Numbered from the stretch's first letter, positions 27,692-36,481 are shown. The stretch is 45,846 bases of DNA from Clostridiales bacterium (GCA_019415985.1 DXYE01000008.1:1-45846); one strand, 5' to 3'. Program-made: numbers and translations. The notes: generated from the letters alone by a model not told the origin.

Positions 27692-28108
27692 GTTATAAAT
27701 TTGTCCTTTCCCGGCTCTGCATCCGGGGGGACACAAAGTCTGTGAATATGCGGAGGAGAAACGAACGGTGAGCGGCCGCGCCCAAGCTGAAGCAGCGGTT
27801 TTAAAAGATTCTGACCTGTGTAGGCGCATTTTCACCTGAATATGCGAAGAAATCCCACGTAAAGTGTTCATCCTCCGCCTTAAAGTCCCTTTGAACGTAT
27901 TACGCCAATCCGCCGCGGCCGTTTTTTAGTCGCTGTCCGGTCCTTGTTTTCGGCATTTTTCACCAAGGAACGCCTCGTATGAGCGAAAAGCCGCAGTACC
28001 GCAAAACTGCCGGAATTTTCGTGGTATAGTGTAACATAAACAAACCGGTTTTTTAATTTTACCTTTGTGAACATATTTAAATTAATTTGTTAATTAACAC
28101 CTGAAACC
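27692..28108. other. intergenic with a near-duplicate promoter-like segment
   Basis: No gene. GTGGTATAGTGTAACATAAA (starting about 28020) closely matches the -10 and start region of the T-box promoter (GTGATATACTGTAACATAAA, about 28128), a direct repeat spaced about 108 bp, but it lacks a good -35. Confidence 0.5.
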
Positions 28109-28137
28109 TTGACAATGCGGGTTCGTCGTGATATACT
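28109..28137 (+). promoter_or_regulatory. sigma-A promoter of the T-box transcript
   Basis: TTGACA (28109-28114), 17 bp, TATACT (28132-28137). It lies about 215 bases upstream of the T-box; the transcript would start near 28144. Confidence 0.85.
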
Positions 28138-28354
28138 GTAACATAAATATAGCGTTTTTTATTTTGCAGGAAACATCAGGCATAGGATCAGGTTTTGGTA
28201 TATTTCTTATAAAGGCTGAAGGAATCCGGTATAGCCGGAAACACGGTTTTGTGCATAAACTTAAAGGAGATTTTTTGAAATCTCCCAAGGATGAAGAATT
28301 AAGAAGATTAAAATTGAATCATCAAGTGCAAACGCTTTGAAGGGAACAAAAGGC

Positions 28355-28600
28355 ATGGAACTGTTGCAGAGAGCTGCCGCCGCGGTGCAAGGCAGTACAG
28401 CGAAATGCGTAATGACTCACCCCGGAGCGGTCCGCTGAACAGTTTTTTAAGGCCCAGTAGGCAGGAACGGGTCCCGCCCGTTATCATCGGGAAGGCATTG
28501 TTTGATGCCTTAACTGAGCGGGCGCATAAAGCGCCAATGAGAGTGGTACCGCGGAAGGATAGGCTTTCGTCTCTTATAAGAGATGAAAGCCTTTTTTGTA
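28355..28600 (+). promoter_or_regulatory. T-box riboswitch, probable leucine specifier, orphan
   Basis: Stem I base AACTGTT (28358-28364) pairs with AACAGTT (28438-28444). AGAGAG and a distal hairpin CTGCC...GGTGCAAGGCAG follow the usual stem I pattern. The antiterminator carries the T-box core AGAGTGGTACCGCGG (28540-28554), whose UGGU pairs with an ACCA tRNA end. A terminator follows. The likely specifier is CTC (28416-28418) because it is followed by ACCCCGGAGC like other T-boxes; GAC (28414) is the alternative. Uncharged tRNA would favour readthrough. No synthetase, amino-acid gene or transporter follows; the next gene is the fusion at 29044. Confidence 0.88.
28561..28597 (+). terminator. 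T-box terminator
   Basis: AGGCTTTC-g-TCTCTT-AT-AAGAGA-t-GAAAGCCT followed by TTTTT. Its 5' side competes with the T-box antiterminator. Confidence 0.92.
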
Positions 28601-29043
28601 TTTCCCGCCGTTTGTTTTGGGGGTCGTGTGTTCATTGTCGCTGATATCCGCACGACCCGGCAGGCCTCAATCGGATTTGTGCGGCGAAAAGGACAATAAC
28701 CGCATGTTTCACTTCATGAAATGCTATCCGATTCGGCTTCCTCGATAGATGGCGCGCTTACCCGTCCCTCTTAGTCTCTTTTTTTCTATTGTCAGCCCGG
28801 CTGCGGCGGAATATCGGCCGTCCGCGCCTCTTCATATACAGATATCACAATATACGGCTTTGTAAAGAGTAAAATGGCTGAATAAAAAACAAGTAAATTA
28901 TAGTTTATGAATTCGTTTGTTAACCAGGTTTATAAACAAAAATCGCCGTTGAAGGCTGCAAAACCGCGTAAACCAAAGCTGCGGTGTATCCCCGGCCGGC
29001 TATTTTTACGGGTTCATTAACTATATCGAAAGGAGTTTTTGTC
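28601..29043. other. spacer between T-box and fusion gene
   Basis: About 440 bases with no supported gene or terminator. A weak promoter-like pair TTGTAA-17-TAAAAA occurs near 28859-28887. Readthrough from the T-box could therefore reach the fusion gene. Confidence 0.45.
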
Positions 29044-31575
29044 ATGAAACTTTCATTTTCTACGCTCGGCTGTCCCGACTTTGATTGGTCGGATATCTAT
29101 TCGCTCGCCAAGGATTTTGGCTTTTCCGGCATCGAGCTCCGCGGACTCGGCAATTCTATATTTTCAGTGCATGCAAAGCCTTTCAGCGCCGAAAACATCG
29201 ATGATACGATTTCACAATTAAGGAAAATGCATCTCGAGATCCCTTGCATTTCCTCCGGCTGCTGCCTCAGGAATAGAGAGAAGCATGCGGAAACCATTGC
29301 AGAACTGAAGGAATACATAGACCTTGCGGAAAAGCTCGGCGCACGCTACATCCGCGTGCTCGGCGACCTGAATGCAGAGGCGGACGCCGAGGTCGACGAC
29401 GAAGCCGTTCTCTGCGGGATGCGTTCTGTTCTGCCCTATGCAGAGGAGCACGGTGTGACGCTGCTTTTGGAAACCAACGGCGTTTATGCCGATACGGCAC
29501 GTCTGGCCTCTCTGCTCAACGAGCTGGCCAGCGACGCGGTGGGCGCGCTTTGGGACCTGCACCATCCCTATCGATACCGCGGCGAAAAGGCGGAAACAAC
29601 GGTGCAGAATCTCGGCGCCTATATCAAGCATACACATATCAAGGATTCTGTTATGGAAAACGGGAAGACTGTGTATAAAATGATGGGGGAGGGCGATCTT
29701 CCGGTGGCGTCCATGATGGGGGCGCTTCGCTCTATCAATTATGAAGGCTATGTATCTCTTGAATGGCTCAAGCAATATGCACCGGAGCTTTCCGATGCCG
29801 GTATTGTTTTTCCTCATTTTGCAAACTATATGGGACAGTTTATGGATCAGCCTGTTGAGCAGCGCCGTTTGTTCGACAACAACGCCGGCACCGGAAAATA
29901 TGTTTGGCGTAAGGAGAGACTGATAGACTACACGTTTCCGCAGGTTCTCGACCGCATGGTGGAGGAGTTTCCCGATCAGTACTGCTTCCGGTACACAACC
30001 CTGCCGTATACACGAACCTATGCGGAATTCCGGGATGATGTCGATACGTTTGCGCGTTCGCTGATTGCCATGGGGGTCAAGCCCGGGGACCACGTGGCGA
30101 TCTGGGCGACCAACATACCGCAGTGGTACATAACTTTTTGGGCTACGACGAAGATCGGGGCGGTTCTGGTCACCGTGAATACCGCGTATAAAATTCATGA
30201 GGCTGAATATCTGCTCCGTCAGTCCGATACGCACACGCTGGTCATGATCGACGGCTATAAGGATTCCGACTATCTGGCAATCATGCGAGAGCTCTGTCCA
30301 GAGCTTGAGAATGCGGAAAAAGGGAAGCCGCTGCGCATCAAGCGGCTGCCGTTCCTGCGCAATATTATCACCTGCGAGAGCGCGCTTCCCGGCTGTTATA
30401 CCTGGGAGGAGGCGGTGGCGCTTGCGCCCAAGGTACCGGTTGAAGAGGTTTGGCGCCGTGCAGCGGCAGTGAATAAACACGATGTCTGCAATATGCAGTA
30501 TACATCGGGTACAACCGGCTTTCCGAAGGGCGTTATGTTGACACATTACAATGTGGTTAACAACGGCAAGGCGATCGGAGACTGCATGGACCTCTCAACG
30601 GCAGACAGGATGATGATTCAGGTACCGATGTTCCACTGCTTCGGCATGGTGCTGGCCATGACTGCCGCCATGACCCACGGTACGACCATGAGTCCGATTC
30701 CGGCGTTCTCCCCGAAAAAGGGCCTGGACTGTATCAATCGCGAGAAAATTACCGCTTTCCACGGCGTACCAACGATGTTTATCGCGATGCTCGGTCATGA
30801 GGATTTCGAGAAGACAGATTTCAGTCATATGCGGACCGGCATTATGGCGGGAAGTCCCTGTCCGATCAAGGTCATGCAGGAGGTCATTGAGAAAATGCAC
30901 ATGCCTGAGATCTGCATCACTTACGGACAGACAGAGGCATCGCCGGGAACGACGATGTCCAAAACGACGGATTCTATAGATGTGCGCGTAAATACAGTGG
31001 GCGGCGCGCTGTTTGGCGTACAGTGCAAGATTGTGGACCCGGAAACCGGTGAGGAGCTGCCTGACAACGTAGATGGAGAATTCTGTGCAAAGGGCTACAA
31101 CATCATGAAGGGATATTATAAGATGCCGGAAGCCACGGCAGCTGTCATCGACAAGGACGGCTGGCTGCACAGCGGTGATTTGGCCCGGCGCGATGAAAAC
31201 GGCAATTTCAAGATTACGGGCCGTATCAAGGATATGATAATCCGCGGCGGGGAGAACATCTATCCCAAGGAAATCGAAGACTTCATCTATACCCATCCAA
31301 AGGTTTCGGACGTACAGGTCATCGGCGTCCCTGATAAGCAGTACGGCGAGGAAATCATGGCCTGCGTCATTCTGAAGCCGGGCGAGACATCGACGGCAGA
31401 AGAGATCAAGGACTATGTATCTTCACATATGGCGAAGCATAAAACACCGAAATACGTTGCGTTTGTTGACAGCTTTCCAATGAATGCCGCCGGCAAAATC
31501 CTCAAATATAAAATGCGGGAGCAGGCGGTGGATATGCTGAACCTCCATGCGGACGATGCAATCGTTACGGCTTAA
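29044..31575 (+). CDS. fusion: TIM-barrel sugar isomerase-like + AMP-binding acyl-CoA ligase
   Basis: 843 residues in two domains. Residues 1 to about 280 are an AP-endonuclease-2/xylose-isomerase-like TIM barrel: MKLSFSTLGCPDFDW at the start, LLLETNGVY and WDLHHPYRY with likely metal ligands, then HTHIKDS. From about 300 to the end is a complete adenylate-forming enzyme: MQYTSGTTGFPKGVMLTHYN (about 484), YGQTEASPGTTMS (about 627), GWLHSGDLARR, GRIKDMIIRGGENIYPKE (about 725), and the catalytic Lys in NAAGKILKYKMRE (about 817). The ligase half resembles medium-chain/FadD-type acyl-CoA synthetases. GAAAGGAG before the ATG at 29044 fixes the start. No internal break is seen. How the two activities are linked, and on which substrate, is unknown. 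Confidence 0.92.
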   Translation: MKLSFSTLGCPDFDWSDIYSLAKDFGFSGIELRGLGNSIFSVHAKPFSAENIDDTISQLRKMHLEIPCISSGCCLRNREKHAETIAELKEYIDLAEKLGARYIRVLGDLNAEADAEVDDEAVLCGMRSVLPYAEEHGVTLLLETNGVYADTARLASLLNELASDAVGALWDLHHPYRYRGEKAETTVQNLGAYIKHTHIKDSVMENGKTVYKMMGEGDLPVASMMGALRSINYEGYVSLEWLKQYAPELSDAGIVFPHFANYMGQFMDQPVEQRRLFDNNAGTGKYVWRKERLIDYTFPQVLDRMVEEFPDQYCFRYTTLPYTRTYAEFRDDVDTFARSLIAMGVKPGDHVAIWATNIPQWYITFWATTKIGAVLVTVNTAYKIHEAEYLLRQSDTHTLVMIDGYKDSDYLAIMRELCPELENAEKGKPLRIKRLPFLRNIITCESALPGCYTWEEAVALAPKVPVEEVWRRAAAVNKHDVCNMQYTSGTTGFPKGVMLTHYNVVNNGKAIGDCMDLSTADRMMIQVPMFHCFGMVLAMTAAMTHGTTMSPIPAFSPKKGLDCINREKITAFHGVPTMFIAMLGHEDFEKTDFSHMRTGIMAGSPCPIKVMQEVIEKMHMPEICITYGQTEASPGTTMSKTTDSIDVRVNTVGGALFGVQCKIVDPETGEELPDNVDGEFCAKGYNIMKGYYKMPEATAAVIDKDGWLHSGDLARRDENGNFKITGRIKDMIIRGGENIYPKEIEDFIYTHPKVSDVQVIGVPDKQYGEEIMACVILKPGETSTAEEIKDYVSSHMAKHKTPKYVAFVDSFPMNAAGKILKYKMREQAVDMLNLHADDAIVTA

Positions 31576-31782
31576 AAAGCCGCCGCGTTAACCGGGGCAT
31601 ATCTGCTGGCGGCAGATGTCAATCACGATGGCTCGATTACCGAAGCGGGCTCGACACTCCTCATGCAGTACCTTGCGGGTCACGACGTCTACATCGGCCA
31701 ATCGACAGTGATTTCAAGCGTTCCGGATTCGTTCAGATTCAATTACCGAGATCATAAAGCCGAACTGCCTTCAGTCATTTAG
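31576..31782 (+). pseudogene. dockerin-like remnant in frame after the ligase stop
   Basis: The frame of the fusion gene continues past its TAA for 68 codons to a TAG at 31780. It contains AADVNHDGSITEAGSTLLMQ and then YLAGHDVYI. This is the calcium-loop plus helix pattern of a type I dockerin repeat (D-x-N-x-D-G...LL..YLAG), with Gly for the usual Asp after ITEA. There is no start codon, ribosome site or secreted partner. It looks like the 3' end of a lost cellulosome-type or secreted gene. Confidence 0.7.
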
Positions 31783-31862
31783 GCAACATGTCGTTTGCCT
31801 GCTGCTTATATGGCATTCTTTTGAGCATGTTTTGTCTATTCTATTGAGATGAAACAATTAGG

Positions 31863-31896
31863 CAAGGGAACGGTTCAAACCGTTCCCTTGTTTTTT
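31863..31896 (+). terminator. rho-independent terminator
   Basis: CAAGGGAACGGTT pairs with AACCGTTCCCTTG (12-13 bp), followed by TTTTTT. It would end the fusion-gene transcript after the dockerin remnant. Confidence 0.92.
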
Positions 31897-32061
31897 GCAG
31901 AAATCATACGGATCCGCCGATGGGAAGATATCCTGGAATCGACAAGCGACCATAATCCGTGTAAATCCGCAGACTGTGCCCACAGGCCGCGGGGAAACCG
32001 TGTGAATAAAATCCGGTTTGTATTTGCGCATGGCTTCATCGATAAAAGCGTTTCGTATGAC

Positions 32062-32846
32062 TTACGCCTCCGGATTTCTGGAAAGCTGCAAGTCTATTGT
32101 ATCGTAAAGGGGAATTGAGCCGCCATGCGTGTGAATTGCTTCTTCGAGCTTTGGGAAAATTCAATTCGAATCGTTTCATCAATGGCAATGTGATCTGAAT
32201 ATGTACCCAGCAATGTACTGTATTCCCGGGCGGAGAATATCCTGGTTCTTTGAAACATTGCATATTGAATATCGGTAAAGCCGTATTTTTCAACGATCAT
32301 CGCCCGATCCTTTGCTTGTTCCTCACTTTATACCACCAGAGCTTCCCGTTTTTGGTTATGGAATTTGTAGTATTATTTGTCATAGATCCGGTTAATTTCT
32401 TCCGCCAGCGCCGGGCTCCCCTTATCCCGAAAAGGATGATTAGCGAATCTGGAAAAATACACCGCCGCTTTTTAGCTTGGAGAATACCTTGGGATAACCA
32501 ATTTCTTCCGGTACCCAATGGAAAGCAGATGCGGAGAAAATGAAGTCATAGGTGTGATTATCAAATGCCGTATCCTCAAACTTGCCTGTTAGGATCGAAA
32601 ACCTAGGATAATCCTTGAACTTTTCTCTGCACACCTCGGAGAAATTCGTCCGTATTCAACAGCGGTTAGCTCGAGGCCCGTCTGCAGGATCGGCAATGTA
32701 GCCTGTCCACCGCCAATGCCAACCTCAACGACTCTGCGTGCTTGGTCAATGGGAATGCAGTCAAATATTGTTTGATATAGTTCACCAACATATCCGGAAT
32801 GAAAATTCTCATATGTAGAGGCAACGGTGTCAAACGTCCATTCCAT
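32062..32846 (-). pseudogene. class I SAM-dependent methyltransferase, frameshifted
   Basis: Read in pieces, it restores a methyltransferase of about 260 residues. First piece: MEWTFDTVASTYENFHSGYV and VVEVGIGGGQATLPIL (SAM motif I, from 32846). After a shift: YDFIFSASAFHWVPEEI (about 32530). Then a part with in-frame stops, then FSAREYSTLLGTYSDHIA (about 32210), and after another shift a tail reading IHTHGGSIPLYDT to a TAA at 32062-32064. At least three frameshifts and two stops are present, so it is dead. Confidence 0.82.
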
Positions 32847-33063
32847 ATCTTTGATACTCTCTATGGTTTCCTCCCCTAAAGAAATTAGACACCCAACGTG
32901 GATACAATTTGTATCATAATTGGAGTCCGATTAAGTTAACAGGATGTAAAAAAGGCTGTTTAGGTGTGAGCATCAAATACAAAAGCCCCATACACAAATT
33001 GTATATCGAGGCTCTTATATGGTTCGAATGACAATACAGAACTTTCACCATCGCGCGATAAAT

Positions 33064-33111
33064 AAAAAAACAGCAGTGACAACACCCGATATTTGGGAGA
33101 TGACACTACTG
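33064..33111 (-). terminator. terminator of tRNA-Gly
   Basis: On the minus strand CAGTAGTGTCATCTCCC pairs imperfectly with GGGTGTTGTCACTGCTG and is followed by TTTTTTT. Confidence 0.75.
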
Positions 33112-33112
33112 A

Positions 33113-33186
<74 letters not shown>

Positions 33187-33208
33187 AGATATCCTTTATA
33201 ACATTTTT

Positions 33209-33237
33209 ATTATATCATGATTTATGCTTTCTGTCAA
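33209..33237 (-). promoter_or_regulatory. consensus sigma-A promoter of tRNA-Gly
   Basis: Minus strand TTGACA (33232-33237), 17 bp, TATAAT (33209-33214), both perfect. Confidence 0.92.
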
Positions 33238-33378
33238 GATACTTTTCATAAAACTTTTTAATGTGGAGCGATACCGCTGAATCCTGAATGGATATAGCGG
33301 GGCATAGCATTTTCAAATCCGTTAAAGGAAGCATTTGCGGTGCAAAAATCATGGTATAATGTGCACGGCGTGATGTTG

Positions 33379-33455
33379 CATCACCGTAAAGCCGCAACGA
33401 GCCGTTCAACGCAGTTTGTGTCCGGCTGTACAAGTTCAGTCATCCGAAATGCCGG
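33379..33455. repeat. 77-bp dispersed repeat, copy A
   Basis: Starts CATCACCGTAAA and contains CGCAGTTT, GTCCGGCTG, ACAAGTT and AGTCATCCGAAA in the same order and spacing as the copy at 39471-39547. About three quarters of positions agree by eye, with the differences concentrated in one 10-bp block. It lies in an intergenic region. Confidence 0.7.
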
Positions 33456-33527
33456 CTTATTTGGATATAATCTCGAATGCCCCATACTTCTTTTGTGCTG
33501 CAGCTTTGAAAAATTCGTTCCATACAA

Positions 33528-33556
33528 TTGACATTGCAGTGCAGACCTGCTATAAT
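33528..33556 (+). promoter_or_regulatory. consensus sigma-A promoter of hyi-like gene
   Basis: TTGACA (33528-33533), 17 bp, TATAAT (33551-33556), both perfect. The leader to the ATG at 33786 is about 220 bases. It includes an unsupported 17-codon frame ending at 33680. Confidence 0.88.
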
Positions 33557-33785
33557 TGCTGGTACAATGGCATAAAGCCGCGGGCCGCAGCGGGAAAATA
33601 CTTTTCGGCGTACATCAAAAATCACATGTCGTGTTTTCGTTCAGATGTTATGAAAGGAAGCCTTTGTATCGTTCATTAACTTGGAAATGATACAGCGATC
33701 CAGTGGCAAAAGCTTTCGTATATGGGTTTTGCGGCTTTAGATTGGCCTATTTTCATGTTTATTTACTTTATTTTAAAGGCAGGGT

Positions 33786-34589
33786 ATGAATATGAAATTT
33801 TCTGCGTCCGGTTGGTTTGGCAGGGATTGGTACGGAAATGTTGCAGAAGCCGCGCGCTTCGGCTTTCAGGGCATTGAGCAGCTTAGCTGGAGACAGCTCG
33901 ATTTGAACCGCGCGGCGGATACGCTAAGAAGATACGGAATAATCAACAGCGCCGTAATCATTGAATCCACCGATGACAAAACACACGCCCAGCTTGCCTG
34001 GACACACGGCATGGTTTACGAGGATGCCAGGCAGGCCTTTGTTGATGCTTTCATGGAGACCGCGAATGCATGCTTAAAGCTCGGCGTACCGAACATCATT
34101 GCTACGACCGGCAACGAACGCTTTGATATACCGAGAGAGAAGCAGCTTGATATCTGTATTGAGACATTGAGTGAACTGGCTCATATAGCCGGGGAGTGCG
34201 GTCTTCAAATCGTGTTGGAGCCCCTGAATGTGCTAGTAGACCACAAGGGATATCTGCTCTCACGGAGCGATGAAGCTTTCGAACTGCTGCGGGCGGTGGA
34301 CAGTTCTGCCTGCCGGCTGCTCTTCGACATCTATCACCAGCAGATCACAGAAGGCAATCTGATTCGAAACATTACGGAAAATATCGATCTAATCGGGCAT
34401 TTTCATATCGCGGACAACCCCGGCAGAAAGCAGCCCGGCACGGGTGAAATCCATTATGCCAAGGTCTTTGAGGCTATTGAGCAGACGGGATACAGCGGCT
34501 GGCTCGCCTTTGAATGCGGTTCCACACTCCCCGTACCGGAGCTGTGCGAGCAAATGAATGCGCTCATTCGTCCATTCAGTGGTAAATAA
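33786..34589 (+). CDS. hydroxypyruvate isomerase-like TIM-barrel protein
   Basis: 267 residues of the xylose-isomerase-like TIM-barrel family. The Hyi-type signature is visible in IGHFHIADNPGRKQPGTGEI, with a catalytic Glu in VLEPLN and a second in LAFECG near the C-terminus; FDIYHQQITEG supplies further metal-site residues. E. coli Hyi interconverts hydroxypyruvate and tartronate semialdehyde; related proteins act on other small hydroxy-ketones. Start at ATG 33786, or two codons later, behind AGGCAGGG. A uridine-kinase-like gene follows 54 bases later, presumably co-transcribed. It shares fold, but little obvious sequence, with the N-terminal half of the fusion at 29044. Confidence 0.88.
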   Translation: MNMKFSASGWFGRDWYGNVAEAARFGFQGIEQLSWRQLDLNRAADTLRRYGIINSAVIIESTDDKTHAQLAWTHGMVYEDARQAFVDAFMETANACLKLGVPNIIATTGNERFDIPREKQLDICIETLSELAHIAGECGLQIVLEPLNVLVDHKGYLLSRSDEAFELLRAVDSSACRLLFDIYHQQITEGNLIRNITENIDLIGHFHIADNPGRKQPGTGEIHYAKVFEAIEQTGYSGWLAFECGSTLPVPELCEQMNALIRPFSGK

Positions 34590-34643
34590 AAAAAGATACG
34601 TATTGAAAACAAAGGCACCCTACGGGGGCATGGGGATATCGAT

Positions 34644-35222
34644 GTGGAGAAAACTTTTCCGGTCGGTATTGCAGGCGGAAGCGCCGGAGGAAAATCCACC
34701 TTTGCCGGAAAACTGACTGATAGTCTGAAGGGACTCAGCGTAAAAAGCATCAGCATGGACGACTATTTCAAGCCGGCGCAGGAGCGCAGGGAAACACCCG
34801 CGGTCATTTTAAAAGATAGAGTTTACCGGGATGACAACCATCCCACTTCCTTTAATCTGACTAAAATGAAAGAGGATATGAAAACGCTGACCGATTCCGC
34901 AGAATACGATGTTTTGATACTCGAGGGGCTGCTGACCCTATGGGACGATGAAATACTGAATCTGCTTGATTTGAAGCTGTTTGTCGATTGCCGCGCGGAT
35001 GAACGCATTGTCCGGCGTATACGGCGCAACATGACATGGGGTCTTTCCTTTGATGAAATATCTGATGTGTATCTCGACTTGGTCAGATTCCGGCACGATA
35101 CGTTTGTGGAACCCACAAAATGGCGCGCTGATATGATTGTCAACGGAGCCAGACCGTTTGACCGATCGCTTGAAATGGTTTCGCTGTATATCCGGAATGC
35201 GGTTGATACAGCGGCTCTTTGA
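34644..35222 (+). CDS. uridine kinase-like P-loop kinase
   Basis: 192 residues. Walker A GGSAGGKST is near residue 12, SMDDYFKP follows (catalytic Asp region of the uridine kinase/PRK family), then DVLILEGLLTLWDDE, FVDCRADERIVRRIRR and DMIVNGARPFD. The start is GTG at 34644 with GGGG-rich sequence upstream. At 192 residues it is slightly shorter than typical Udk (about 210). The true substrate may be another small hydroxylated metabolite, because family members phosphorylate varied sugars and nucleosides. Second gene of the hyi-like operon. Confidence 0.88.
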   Translation: MEKTFPVGIAGGSAGGKSTFAGKLTDSLKGLSVKSISMDDYFKPAQERRETPAVILKDRVYRDDNHPTSFNLTKMKEDMKTLTDSAEYDVLILEGLLTLWDDEILNLLDLKLFVDCRADERIVRRIRRNMTWGLSFDEISDVYLDLVRFRHDTFVEPTKWRADMIVNGARPFDRSLEMVSLYIRNAVDTAAL

Positions 35223-35333
35223 TGCATGCTGAGGGTATATTAAAAAAAAGTACCCGCCGCCGGTAAGCTTCCGAGAGCGGAGGCTGAGGTGTACAAGCGG
35301 CACATAAAATCCGTTTTGTACAGAACAGAACGG

Positions 35334-36218
35334 TCAAAAGCCGGCCGCTTTCAGTTCCTTGACCAATCGGCTATAGAAGCAGGCGACACCGGGGAGCTTT
35401 TTCGGCATCCGTTCCCGGCGTTTTCCGCAGATATCCCCCCAATGCCAGTCTATGGCGTTCCAATGCGAAACACCCTTTACAGAACCTGTTACCAAACCTT
35501 TGTAATACGCCCATGCCGCAGATTCGGGAGAAACAAGGCCGTCGTTATCCCGTGATTTTCTGAGTATGAGCGCATATGGTAGAAAGAGACGCCAATCGCT
35601 GCCTGCGCAGGACATTCGACAACCATAGCTTTGATAAGAAACCTCTGGATGATTCGGCACATGCCGGTTGAACCGTTTGCAAAAATCAGGCGTCAGCTCT
35701 GTTAGAGCAGCGTATACATTCGGGGAAGCGTCCCCCATTGACCGAAACCAGCGGTTTAAGAAAGAGACGGTGAGGCCGCGAAGCATCCAGGGCCACCTGA
35801 GCGGTATGGCGGCCGCTTCGGTGCCGCGGTGCGGCGTTGCGATCGTTGTTAGAGAGGCGACGGAAGCGTGCATATTTAGGTTGGATATCATATAGCGCGC
35901 ATCCAGGCCTCCCTTTGAATGTGCTATCAGATTCACTTTTTTGGCACCGGTCTGCTCCAGTATGCTGCAAATCCTTTGTTTAAGCTGCAATGCATTCGTT
36001 TCGATGCTGCCCACAGCGTCCTGTCCTCCGAAAAAGACGGCAGCTCCGCCGCATCTCAGAAAATGCGGTATGCATCCCCAGCAGCCACCCGGATCGTCAC
36101 GCATAAAAAGGCCGTGGACAAAGACAAGCGGATATCGTGTTGCATAGGGGCCCTCTTTCTGCGGAAACGCGTTTTTGAGCTCAACCGGACAGGGATCTCT
36201 GAAATCCTTTGGCTCCAT
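35334..36218 (-). CDS. alpha/beta-hydrolase, triacylglycerol lipase-like
   Basis: About 294 residues. YPLVFVHGLFMRDD gives the HG oxyanion region; the nucleophile elbow is LIAHSKGGLDARY (AHSKG instead of GHSxG). ATPHRGTEAA and a late DNDGLVSPESA with SHWNAIDW supply the likely Asp and His of the triad. This matches the lipase class of the PGAP1/LipA type. No signal peptide is visible from the ATG at 36218, although a longer frame (to 36299) is open. The start is uncertain since the nearest AGAAAGGA is 17 bases away. Confidence 0.85.
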   Translation of the reverse strand: MEPKDFRDPCPVELKNAFPQKEGPYATRYPLVFVHGLFMRDDPGGCWGCIPHFLRCGGAAVFFGGQDAVGSIETNALQLKQRICSILEQTGAKKVNLIAHSKGGLDARYMISNLNMHASVASLTTIATPHRGTEAAAIPLRWPWMLRGLTVSFLNRWFRSMGDASPNVYAALTELTPDFCKRFNRHVPNHPEVSYQSYGCRMSCAGSDWRLFLPYALILRKSRDNDGLVSPESAAWAYYKGLVTGSVKGVSHWNAIDWHWGDICGKRRERMPKKLPGVACFYSRLVKELKAAGF

Positions 36219-36433
36219 ACACTTCAGGTTCAAGTTCCTTTCTCCCTTTGGTCCTATTCCAGCTGATCGTCTCTGTATAAAATTATTATGTACAGACATG
36301 TGGCAGACATACTGCTTTAGCGGTACAGATCAGCCTTACAGGCGCATCGTTTATAAACATGTGAAAACAGAAAACGGGATACTTTCGATTGCTTGTTCTC
36401 AAAATCTATTTATTGCATAAACACCGAACAGAA

Positions 36434-36481
36434 CGAAAAACAGCGGCAGTCTTTCCGACCAAAAGTCGGGGCGCTGCCGCT
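36434..36481 (-). terminator. terminator downstream of NatAB-like operon
   Basis: Two-tier stem: AGCGGCAG/CTGCCGCT outside, CCGAC/GTCGG inside, followed on the minus strand by GTTTTTCG. Confidence 0.7.

Noticed and set aside
28128..28340. 70-codon frame between promoter and T-box
   Set aside because: No real start codon with a ribosome site at 28128; only its last 21 codons have a Shine-Dalgarno, noted with the T-box finding.
29218..30546. 442-codon minus-strand frame
   Set aside because: It lies wholly inside the TIM-barrel/AMP-ligase gene, has no ribosome site, and its product is His/Arg/Cys-rich noise.
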